DNA of 64,000 bases from Talpa occidentalis (taxonomy: Eukaryota; Chordata; Mammalia; Eulipotyphla; Talpidae). Under the pieces are notes generated by a model. That model made no database searches. It saw only the letters and a list, made by a program, of their open reading frames with translations, and was not told the DNA's origin. The stretch is taken from positions 20,054,850 to 20,118,849 of the forward strand of contig NW_023600993.1 of the NCBI RefSeq assembly GCF_014898055.3. Reading direction: 5' to 3'. The position numbers and the translations under genes were made by a program. Positions 62,201 through 64,000 of the stretch are shown in pieces; positions within the stretch are counted from its first letter, which is position 1, and each line of letters starts with the position of its first letter.

Positions 62201-62462
62201 ACAGCCTGTTCAAGTGCATCGTGATGAGGTGGAAAGACTCACACTTACATGTGATAGCAGAGCCAGCTCATGGTGACATGTGACAGCGTTCCGATTGGCT
62301 TCCATAAAATACCTCTGTGTGCGCCTTCGTTCCCGTTCCAGCTTTTTCTCCAAGGCCAGCTGGGATGTAGACAAGCTGTCTAAATACTTCATCATGACAT
62401 CCGATATCATGGAGCTGACTTCTACAATATCTGGCCGGGCTTCTGCATCAGGAGTCAGGCAC
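7329..62462 (-). CDS. NEK10: NEK10, 3' portion of the gene (13 coding exons, C-terminal 408 residues)
   Basis: NEK10 is a NIMA-family protein kinase, unusual in having its catalytic domain mid-protein. Known roles are in ciliated-cell and mucociliary function and in the UV-induced G2/M checkpoint through RAF1/MEK. What is seen: coding segments at 62249-62462, 49144-49327, 48948-49034, 47432-47486, 40329-40366, 40089-40229, 34372-34401, 32471-32571, 23893-24003, 19409-19517, 17768-17820, 17628-17683 and 7329-7377. They sum to 1228 nt, which is one phase base plus 408 codons and a stop. All phases match at every junction, there is no internal stop, and all introns are GT-AG. The order of peptides (kinase tail, [17 protein letters not shown] coiled coil, serine/acidic linker, [31 protein letters not shown], ending NHPTKR) matches my recollection of mammalian NEK10. 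The kinase core and N-terminal armadillo-like region lie upstream, outside the window. The gene appears intact here. Confidence 0.95.
7407..7704 (-). repeat. tRNA-derived SINE copy 1, with target-site duplication
   Basis: The body at about 7420-7693 reads on the minus strand from gggcctccctggtg to an A-rich tail (seen on plus as the T-run and aaagatttatt). The exact duplication ctatagtctga flanks it at 7407-7417 and 7694-7704. It is on the NEK10 sense strand in the last intron, with its tail about 40 nt upstream of the last splice acceptor. Confidence 0.9.
7705..10848. other. Last-intron sequence between SINE and LINE-1, no gene seen
   Basis: AT-rich unique intronic DNA. Apart from a 14-base A-run near 9877-9891, I see no exon-like or RNA-gene-like signal. 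Confidence 0.6.
10849..10865. repeat. LINE-1 target-site duplication, left copy
   Basis: The 17-bp sequence agaaaatgaaatctttg directly precedes the LINE-1 5' end. It is identical to the right copy. Confidence 0.95.
10866..11470 (+). promoter_or_regulatory. LINE-1 5' UTR / internal promoter, CpG-rich
   Basis: This region is strongly CpG- and GC-rich in otherwise AT-rich DNA (for example gccgcggcggtgagcg), typical of a LINE-1 internal Pol II promoter and a likely DNA-methylation target. GCGCCATT occurs twice (10918-10925, 11185-11192) and resembles the CCAT core of YY1 sites; that is inference. A 21-bp unit starting cgacctaggcttgcgggg is present twice in tandem at 11061-11102. Long antisense ORFs cover this region (see findings). 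Confidence 0.75.
11061..11102 (+). repeat. 21-bp tandem duplication in the LINE-1 5' UTR
   Basis: Two adjacent copies of a 21-bp unit (cgacctaggcttgcggggag plus a or c) differ only in the last base. Repeated monomers are common in LINE-1 promoters of some mammals; here there are just two short units. Confidence 0.9.
11743..12771 (+). CDS. LINE-1 ORF1 protein (RNA-binding chaperone), intact
   Basis: Encodes a 342-residue ORF1p from the ATG in agatggctcc, close to the family's usual length of about 340. The frame is open upstream to an ATG at 11491, but that extension is GC-rich leader sequence, so I prefer the downstream start. ORF1p trimerises and coats LINE-1 RNA in cytoplasmic particles needed for retrotransposition. 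Visible in order: a basic, disordered N terminus ([13 protein letters not shown]); a long coiled coil rich in E, K and R ([20 protein letters not shown] through EERLREL); the RRM opening [12 protein letters not shown]; and the C-terminal domain with [10 protein letters not shown] and [17 protein letters not shown]. No stop or frameshift is seen. ORF2 follows after 76 nt. Confidence 0.93.
   Translation: MAPGRARGERRSSPKMSVSPSNTVSQRIRQIRKQTVGSRRTTRNLKTPQERSTPQKENHSPDCNDSNLEELLSLPEREFKIAMIKKVIDQKKEIESLKREVREMQEIKELMEELKNSGKSNESRIDEMEERISNLEDTEIKRTKTEKEREVRRKKNEERLRELSDSMRKGNIRVIGIPEGEERDVGTEKIFMDIIEENFPNEKKELKIDIQEARRTPNFHDERKNTARHIIVKLPRIQDKEKIMKLTRGKKQITFKGKPIRLTSDFSEETLRARREWRDIVNRLQENRCQPRILYPAKLSFLHEERIWTFPDKEKLRNFIATKPPLQKILQGILKPEPQRDE
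12848..16674 (+). pseudogene. LINE-1 ORF2 (endonuclease/reverse transcriptase), broken by one frameshift
   Basis: The first frame runs 12848-13888 and stops; the second is open from about 13880 and runs to 16674. The frame change equals one missing base (or two extra) near 13870-13885, between the endonuclease and reverse transcriptase. Allowing for it, the length corresponds to 1275 residues, the usual ORF2p size. Endonuclease residues present: N14, E43, GDFN at 144-147, SRIDH with D205, and SDH ending at H230. Reverse transcriptase motifs include [21 protein letters not shown] and FADD, which falls near residues 700-703. The C-terminal CX3CX7HX4C motif is present (CWRGCGEKG, then HCWWEC). 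ORF2p nicks target DNA and copies LINE-1 RNA. As it stands, no full-length protein is expected. Confidence 0.93.
16675..16862 (+). other. LINE-1 3' UTR with G-rich tract and poly(A)
   Basis: A short 3' UTR of under 200 nt. A G-rich block at 16760-16792 (four or more G-runs) is the kind of G-quadruplex-prone tract known from LINE-1 3' UTRs. It ends in gggaatataaaaataaa and an A tail. This ending recurs in the truncated copy at 20757-21182 and in a fragment near 59990-60017. Confidence 0.85.
16863..16879. repeat. LINE-1 target-site duplication, right copy
   Basis: The 17-bp sequence agaaaatgaaatctttg directly follows the LINE-1 poly(A) tail. It is an exact match to 10849-10865. Confidence 0.95.
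17200..17235. repeat. (CA)n microsatellite
   Basis: A nearly perfect CA run of about 17 units, 390 bp below the NEK10 penultimate exon in its last intron. Confidence 0.95.
17628..17683 (-). CDS. NEK10: NEK10 penultimate exon ([18 protein letters not shown])
   Basis: The exon is 56 nt (18 codons + 2). The acceptor is gactctag-like (tccaactctag) and the donor is gtgaga. It encodes [18 protein letters not shown], completing the acidic helix begun in the previous exon. The donor opens onto the 10.2-kb last intron holding the full-length LINE-1. Confidence 0.95.
17768..17820 (-). CDS. NEK10: NEK10 exon ([18 protein letters not shown])
   Basis: The exon is 53 nt (2 + 17 codons), ending at phase 0. 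The acceptor is aatctatttcag and the donor is gtgagg. It encodes the conserved acidic motif [12 protein letters not shown]. An 84-nt intron follows, near the lower size limit for mammalian introns. Confidence 0.94.
18815..18985 (+). repeat. MIR SINE fragment
   Basis: It shows the MIR-like succession ggcaaggaaactggggttta, then ttgccaaagatcagttac, ttgagctgagatttgac and caggttctag, ending near the ttaatcattatgc core end. Diverged, ancient mammalian repeat in an intron of NEK10. Confidence 0.7.
19409..19517 (-). CDS. NEK10: NEK10 exon ([18 protein letters not shown]...)
   Basis: The exon is 109 nt (36 codons + 1). The acceptor is ccttttttttccag and the donor is gtaact. The peptide [19 protein letters not shown] continues [17 protein letters not shown]. 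It is proline/serine-rich with an aromatic motif, probably mostly disordered. Confidence 0.93.
20757..21182 (-). mobile_element. 5'-truncated young LINE-1 3' end
   Basis: On the minus strand it carries the last roughly 80 codons of LINE-1 ORF2 ([31 protein letters not shown]), with stop at 20933-20935, then the 3' UTR and an A-rich end at about 20757. It is almost colinear with the 3' end of the full-length element at 10866-16862, so it is the same or a sister family. It is truncated at its 5' end near 21182, next to a T-run; I could not identify a clean target-site duplication. Confidence 0.92.
21440..21660. repeat. Ancient DNA-transposon relic (hAT-Charlie type)
   Basis: Contains blocks familiar from a common mammalian non-autonomous transposon: aaccatgtggtctctgtggc, accatgttccaacaaaactt, tttacaataacaggcagcag, and a cagattggcccgaggg end leading to gtttgctcactg. 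Family assignment is from memory of the consensus and is approximate. Confidence 0.6.
22409..22432. repeat. Short C-run plus (CA)n
   Basis: A C-run followed by about eight CA units in an intron of NEK10. Confidence 0.85.
22950..23180 (+). repeat. L2-like LINE fragment
   Basis: The segment catgttccaggcactgtac followed by cctggggaattaaagatgaa and taagacag matches the typical L2 3' region (ccaggcactg ... ggggatacag ... gatgaacaagacag). It is diverged, and the boundaries are approximate. Confidence 0.55.
23548..23775 (+). repeat. MaLR-type LTR (MLT1/MST-like) fragment
   Basis: Colinear with the 3' half of ERVL-MaLR LTRs: cccttataaagaggctta, taccatgtggaggcacaacg, cgaggactttccggcttcca, taactgtgcgcaataaattt, and a terminal aaaagaccaaaaca. 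This is an old, non-coding endogenous-retrovirus LTR in the NEK10 intron, just below the exon at 23893. Confidence 0.75.
23893..24003 (-). CDS. NEK10: NEK10 exon: basic helical segment
   Basis: The exon is 111 nt, exactly 37 codons, phase 0 at both ends. The acceptor is ctcattttatgcag and the donor is gtaagg. The peptide starts [20 protein letters not shown] and ends LKSEIKK. The cluster of lysines and arginines could be a nuclear-localisation or binding surface; that is inference only. The symmetric phase means skipping would keep frame. Confidence 0.95.
24960..25265 (+). repeat. Possible MLT1-like LTR fragment
   Basis: The end ccactgagaaataaacctct followed by agagatttcaggatgtgtct and gagctgtgtgactta resembles the 3' end of MaLR LTRs. 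The upstream half is too diverged to align by eye. Confidence 0.4.
26575..26850 (+). repeat. Two MIR-like fragments
   Basis: The first (26590-26670) has attttataggttaggaaatc followed by a weak taagtaac-like core. The second (26725-26850) has a ttatttcctttggcacaata segment and caccgatgaagaaactgatt. Both look like diverged MIR 3' halves. Confidence 0.5.
27408..27695 (-). repeat. tRNA-derived SINE copy 2
   Basis: Minus-strand copy (body about 27418-27684), sense to NEK10. The duplication ccagccacat flanks it at 27408-27417 and 27686-27695. The body matches the group with ggaatctccctggccgg. Confidence 0.88.
28881..29173 (-). repeat. tRNA-derived SINE copy 3
   Basis: Minus-strand copy with the duplication taaatgcattttt at 28881-28893 and 29161-29173. 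It belongs to the group with ccctcgccagcagccaggg. The body contains a recognisable B-box-like element (gttcaatccc on the minus strand). Confidence 0.9.
29174..32470. other. NEK10 intron, no recognised gene
   Basis: Mixed-composition intron. A G4-prone tract (29604-29651) is listed separately. The segment near 30170-30285 (ttctattaaatcttccctgt, gtggtttctgtgtcctgacc) resembles the end of an old LTR, but I am not sure. No supported exon. Confidence 0.5.
29604..29651 (-). other. G-quadruplex-prone tract on NEK10 sense strand
   Basis: The plus strand is C-rich with at least six C-runs of four or more within 48 bases. The minus strand, which is the NEK10 pre-mRNA strand, therefore has six or more G4-runs with 1 to 8-base loops. 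It lies in the intron between the exons at 32471 and 24003. Confidence 0.75.
32471..32571 (-). CDS. NEK10: NEK10 exon ([17 protein letters not shown]...)
   Basis: The exon is 101 nt (2 + 33 codons), ending at phase 0. The acceptor is cacccacag, with a branch-like TTAACTAAC about 30 nt upstream but a weak pyrimidine tract. The donor is gtcggt, a weak match. It encodes [13 protein letters not shown] and then the helical [21 protein letters not shown] second AG lies 19 nt upstream of the chosen one; the chosen acceptor is the one that keeps frame with the previous exon. Confidence 0.94.
34372..34401 (-). CDS. NEK10: NEK10 micro-exon, 30 nt (PQMSTFLWQ)
   Basis: I found this by looking for the peptide expected between DHG and ASAG. 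The acceptor is tctgtttttgtatttag, with a good polypyrimidine tract, and the donor is gtagag. It has 2 bases, 9 codons (PQMSTFLWQ) and 1 base, so inclusion or skipping keeps the frame. The length (a multiple of 3) and weak donor suggest it could be a cassette exon; that is inference. Confidence 0.9.
34402..40088. other. NEK10 intron, no recognised gene
   Basis: AT-rich intron. Only the L1-type remnant at 35630-35885 is recognised. Short local repeats occur, such as attagctaataatattagct near 37455-37475. No exon-like segment with coding conservation is evident. Confidence 0.55.
35630..35885 (+). repeat. Probable LINE-1-type 3' end remnant
   Basis: G-rich start, then tagaaactagactttcag and a tgtaacatacctaaaacgtg segment, ending in caccaatgttacttcaatca. 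This resembles the old mammalian L1 3' ends with 'acaatgtta...tcaat' termini. Diverged; assignment tentative. Confidence 0.4.
40089..40229 (-). CDS. NEK10: NEK10 exon: leucine-rich conserved C-terminal block
   Basis: The exon is 141 nt (2 + 46 codons + 1). The acceptor is tttatttcttcag and the donor is gtagta. The peptide begins [13 protein letters not shown], continues [15 protein letters not shown] and ends ILRDLKDHG. It probably forms amphipathic helices. No catalytic motif is visible, and its function in NEK10 is not evident from sequence. Confidence 0.94.
40329..40366 (-). CDS. NEK10: NEK10 micro-exon, 38 nt ([12 protein letters not shown])
   Basis: The acceptor is ccttctgttttcag and the donor is gtaatt. 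It encodes the end of an arginine codon, then [12 protein letters not shown], then the first base of an alanine codon. A 99-nt intron separates it from the next exon. It is too short to be found by ORF size; I placed it by phase and by the conserved DFTGG peptide. Confidence 0.92.
41670..41955. repeat. Ancient DNA-transposon relic (hAT type)
   Basis: The blocks ccaatagaaatataatgcag, ttacattaaaaaagtagaaa, ggtgaaattaattttaataa, ccaaaatactatcatttcta and a terminal acatgtggccagggcct match a familiar non-autonomous mammalian transposon. The exact family name is not certain. Confidence 0.6.
42335..42480 (+). repeat. L2-like fragment
   Basis: cattcattcattcactaaat, then ttatcaagtgcctgccatgt and gtaggcactgtacacacagt: the common 3' region of L2 elements. 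Confidence 0.6.
42945..43243 (+). repeat. tRNA-derived SINE copy 4
   Basis: Plus-strand copy (42961-43227) running from gggcctcccc to the tail aataaataaagaaatcttta. The exact 16-bp duplication taaagtgcagaatatg is at 42945-42960 and 43228-43243. The B box is visible as agttcgatccc near 43021-43031. This is the least damaged duplication in the set. Confidence 0.93.
44045..44098. repeat. TCTA/TCTG tetranucleotide microsatellite
   Basis: An interrupted run of tcta, tctg and tcca units over about 54 bp. Confidence 0.9.
44545..45425 (+). mobile_element. Old LINE-1 3' portion, interrupted by SINE copy 5
   Basis: ORF2-end landmarks are visible but degraded: gtacaaccactctggaaaac, tgatccagccatttcacttc, aatagccaaatactagaatt, ggaatactatctaacaataa, catggatcttgaaataatta. 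The 3' UTR segment tgattgcctgggataggag follows, and then cttgaaatatttacagttta. A SINE at 44678-44945 sits inside it, so the LINE-1 is older than that SINE. Confidence 0.88.
44678..44945 (+). repeat. tRNA-derived SINE copy 5, nested in an old LINE-1
   Basis: Plus-strand copy beginning gggcctccctgtggcacagg, with tail tcttgtataaaaatgaaaat. It inserted into the A-rich segment of a LINE-1 (44545-45425). A short gtgtct appears on both sides; the full duplication is unclear. Confidence 0.87.
45716..46040 (-). repeat. tRNA-derived SINE copy 6
   Basis: Minus-strand copy (body about 45748-46019), sense to NEK10. Imperfect flanks ctagtgatactttttt and ttagtgagactttttt look like a diverged target-site duplication, so this copy is older. 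Confidence 0.85.
47432..47486 (-). CDS. NEK10: NEK10 small exon ([17 protein letters not shown])
   Basis: The exon is 55 nt with split codons at both ends (2 + 17 codons + 2). The acceptor is ttcttgtttcag and the donor is gtatgt. It encodes the basic serine motif [22 protein letters not shown] is a plausible basophilic-kinase or 14-3-3 type site; that function is inference. Confidence 0.94.
48948..49034 (-). CDS. NEK10: NEK10 exon: acidic/serine linker, second part
   Basis: The exon is 87 nt (2 bases, 28 codons, 1 base). The acceptor is tgcccag and the donor is gtaagc. The peptide reads [15 protein letters not shown] followed by a six-serine run and PLKESTF. It continues the disordered acidic segment of the previous exon, and phase and sequence agree with the NEK10 tail. 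Confidence 0.94.
49144..49327 (-). CDS. NEK10: NEK10 exon: serine-rich then acidic linker
   Basis: The exon is 184 nt, encoding 61 codons plus one base. It begins ETFEKASL after a ttctccttccag acceptor and ends NLENIEK plus G before gtactc. The donor GTACTC is a weak match to the consensus beyond GT. The content is low-complexity: a run of five serines, then many E and D residues ([26 protein letters not shown]). This looks like a disordered, phosphorylatable linker C-terminal to the coiled coil. A 109-nt intron separates it from the next exon. Confidence 0.93.
53468..53635. repeat. (TA)-rich tandem and palindromic tract
   Basis: The unit atgtatcttatatatgtata and variants recur about four to five times. 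The self-complementary content could extrude or stall polymerase. It lies in the largest NEK10 intron of this window. Confidence 0.85.
54762..55035 (+). repeat. tRNA-derived SINE copy 7, nested in an old LINE-1
   Basis: Plus-strand copy from ggggcctccctggtagtgca to the tail cataaataaataaatttttt, inserted in the LINE-1 at 54250-55750. The internal B box is diverged (gagttcaattccc). Confidence 0.87.
55181..55244 (+). repeat. Local tandem duplication
   Basis: Units of gtttagtagtttaa occur three to four times with small insertions, probably replication slippage inside the old LINE-1. Confidence 0.85.
56514..56823 (-). repeat. tRNA-derived SINE copy 8
   Basis: Minus-strand copy with the exact 15-bp duplication acaggtgacatttta at 56514-56528 and 56809-56823. 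Its A-rich tail (T-run on plus) extends over about 56529-56558. Confidence 0.92.
57068..57560 (-). mobile_element. LINE-1 3' fragment, minus strand
   Basis: On the plus strand it reads, as reverse complement of LINE-1, atacgtgagaccatccaata, tggcttatttcactgagcat, gagtaatattccattgtgta and aatagtgctgcaataaacac. It is more diverged than the 20757-21182 copy and has no open ORF2 remnant. Confidence 0.9.
57620..57850 (+). mobile_element. Old LINE-1 3' UTR fragment, plus strand
   Basis: The segments taatgttctattgtactttt, gaaagttgctaagagagtaa, attgtggtgatcattttgta and atcattatgtcatatacttc match a very common old mammalian LINE-1 3' end. It lies directly after the opposite-strand fragment at 57068-57560. 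Confidence 0.75.
58796..59096 (-). repeat. tRNA-derived SINE copy 9
   Basis: Minus-strand copy with the duplication ctgccttaaatatttc at 58796-58811 and 59081-59096 (one mismatch). It belongs to the 'ccctcgcc' group and has small deletions in the body. Confidence 0.9.
59940..60050. repeat. 33-bp inverted repeat around a LINE-1 3' end fragment
   Basis: The left arm 59940-59972 and right arm 60018-60050 are reverse complements at 31 of 33 positions, enclosing a 45-nt loop. The loop contains a LINE-1-like 3' terminus (gtcaaaataagg, a G-run, tgctattgtatggggaata). A transcript of either strand could fold into a long hairpin. Confidence 0.85.
60390..60475 (+). repeat. MIR-like fragment
   Basis: tatttaatcttagaaccctt and ccttattttacaggtgagtg match the MIR middle/3' portion in order. 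Confidence 0.55.
62249..62462 (-). CDS. NEK10: NEK10 exon: end of kinase domain plus start of coiled coil
   Basis: The exon is 214 nt: one base completing a codon, then 71 codons. The acceptor is cttctcttag and the donor is gtaagt after TCACAT. The peptide opens with [12 protein letters not shown], the R-P-D signature of the last helix of a protein kinase lobe. It runs through MMKYLD into a strongly charged helix ([16 protein letters not shown]) predicted to be coiled coil. It ends HHELALLSH at phase 0. The next upstream exon is not found between 62463 and 64000, so it must lie beyond the window. Confidence 0.95.
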
Positions 62463-63479
62463 CTAAGAGAAGATAAGCTAACTCAAGCAGCCTGCTCAAG
62501 GTCAGGACCAACCCATGGGGTGTGGAGGGTCAAGGTTAAACTCTACTCTGTTCACCAAGGCGTTTGCACCCAAGAAAATTCAGGGTAAAATGGACATCAA
62601 ACATAATTTTGAACTCAAGACATTTCAGAAGGCATTTCAGAAAGCTGTGGACGGAAACAGAGGCAGAACTGATCTCGCCCTCGGCTGGCAGGCCAAAGTT
62701 ATGGGCTGAGCAGGAAGCTGGTTCTCGGGCAGGCAAGGTCATCTTCTGTGCAAGCTGGTTCTTTCCTAAAGTCACTGCCATCTCACTGGCCAGTAAAACA
62801 GAAGATCCCAATAACCTAGGCCCTTGTGACAACCCCCAAGGCATCATCAGAAGGAAGAGAGTTTCCTTTTTTGACCTTTTCCAGCTGTATTGCAGGAATA
62901 TCCACCCAGCTTGATTAGCGAGTCTCAGAAAACACGAAGTCATAAAAATAAAACACAACCCAGTTACTTAGAGGTTTAAGACTTGCAGTACTTTTTTTAA
63001 AGTGGCTAACTCGACACATTGCATGCTAATATTTTCTGTGATTTTGGAGCTGGGCAATATCAGACTACAGAAAGGAGTATTGTTTTTGTCACAGCTTAAC
63101 ACTTACAGAAGGTGATTCTAGATGCCCAAGGAGCCCAATTATCAAAATCACTGATTAGCATGTGTTAAAAACCTCTGGGACTCAGCATAGTATTTTTTTC
63201 TAATCTTTGAAATTCAAATTCTCTAACTTCACTGAAGTCAGGTTTGCTTCTCAACAAAATTTAACTTGGTTGGACTTGCAGAAAAAGATCTAATTTTCAC
63301 ATATTGTGCTTGATTTAGTAACTATCATTAGGGCAACTTTTACCTATACCGATGTCTCTAGGAAAGAATTAAGAATTATAGCTCACAATTATTCTTCAAA
63401 ACAGAAGTAAAAATAAGACTCTAGTTCATTAATTTGCTGTTCATTCTTTTTTGTTGAATTTATAAATGTGAGTAAACAA

Positions 63480-64000
63480 ACACCACTTTTTTTTTAAGGG
63501 AACATTGGTTTACAACACTGAATATAATTCAGGGTTTCAGGATCCCACCTCTTCAGATGTATGTTGCCACATCACACCCACCACCACTAGGGCACCCATA
63601 ATTCTCCACAATAGTCCATAGGCCCTCTCACACATCCTGCTCTTACCTCTGTCCACCCCCATCATCTCAGTTCTACAATCAAACTTCTAAGGTTTGTTAT
63701 TGACTTAGTTCTGTCTGACCTTTTGTCTTATTTCTCTATATTCCACATAAAAATGAAACCATCCAGGATTTGGCTTTCTTCTTCTGATTTATTTTGCTTA
63801 CCATAATCCCTTCCAGTTCCCTCCATGTTCTCACAAAAGGCAAAGTTCAACTGCTGTGTTTTTGTTTTTGTTTTTATAACTGAGTAGTCTGCCCTTGTGT
63901 ATATGTGCACATTGTCCTAGTCTACTCATTTGTTCTGGGACATTCAGGTTGCTTCCATAACTTGACTGTTGCAAATAGTGCTATAAATAGTGCTAAACGT
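63480..64000 (-). mobile_element. LINE-1 3' portion, minus strand, running off the window
   Basis: Read as reverse complement: 3' UTR then ORF2 end. Plus-strand landmarks are attccacataaaaatgaaac, ccataatcccttccagttcc, tgagtagtctgcccttgtgt and gcaaatagtgctataaatag. It is moderately diverged and continues beyond base 64000. Confidence 0.85.

Larger units (their letters stand above)
49328..62248. other. Largest NEK10 intron in the window (12.9 kb)
   Basis: It joins the coiled-coil exon to the serine/acidic exon. About half is recognisable retroelement (listed individually). The stretch 49328-53467 and the end 60480-62248 show no repeat or gene that I recognise. A 75-codon ORF at 58414-58641 on the gene strand is discussed under findings. 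Confidence 0.7.

Noticed and set aside
62463..64000. Preceding NEK10 kinase exon
   Set aside because: I looked for an exon ending in a codon completed by G before CLTPD and containing kinase motifs. None is present; much of the far part is a LINE-1 fragment.

Overview
This is non-coding-rich mammalian nuclear DNA: introns with GT/AG splice sites, a young LINE-1, tRNA-derived SINEs, MIR/L2/MaLR/DNA-transposon relics and microsatellites. No prokaryotic, viral or CRISPR-like organisation is visible. The young LINE-1 and nine copies of a roughly 265-bp tRNA-derived SINE point to a placental mammal, probably laurasiatherian. I do not recognise the SINE family well enough to name the order; a non-pteropodid bat is one possibility, as a guess only.

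The only host gene I can support is the 3' part of NEK10 (NIMA-related kinase 10), on the minus strand. Thirteen coding segments lie between 62462 and 7329. They join in perfect reading phase and encode the last 408 residues: the end of the kinase domain, a basic coiled coil, an acidic/serine-rich linker and the conserved C-terminal tail up to the TGA. Every junction has an AG acceptor and a GT donor. Two exons are very small (38 and 30 nt), and three introns are only about 84 to 109 nt. The upstream kinase exons lie beyond base 64000. Sequence below 7329 is 3' UTR followed by apparently intergenic DNA with no recognisable gene.

The introns carry the rest. The last intron (7378-17627) contains a full-length LINE-1 at 10866-16862 on the plus strand, antisense to NEK10, bounded by an exact 17-bp target-site duplication. 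Its ORF1 is open and its ORF2 keeps all the catalytic motifs seen, but is split by a single frameshift near 13880. Shorter or older LINE-1 pieces lie at 20757-21182, 35630-35885, 44545-45425, 54250-55750, 57068-57560, 57620-57850 and 63480-64000. The nine SINE copies fall into at least two sequence groups; most have clear target-site duplications, and one ends only about 40 bp upstream of the last NEK10 splice acceptor.

I found no undescribed multi-gene system. The most useful second looks are: the LINE-1 antisense promoter/ORF region facing the NEK10 last exon; an in-frame open stretch of about 102 codons after the NEK10 stop; a 33-bp inverted repeat around 60 kb; a G-quadruplex-prone tract on the NEK10 sense strand; and a 75-codon cysteine-containing ORF in the largest intron.
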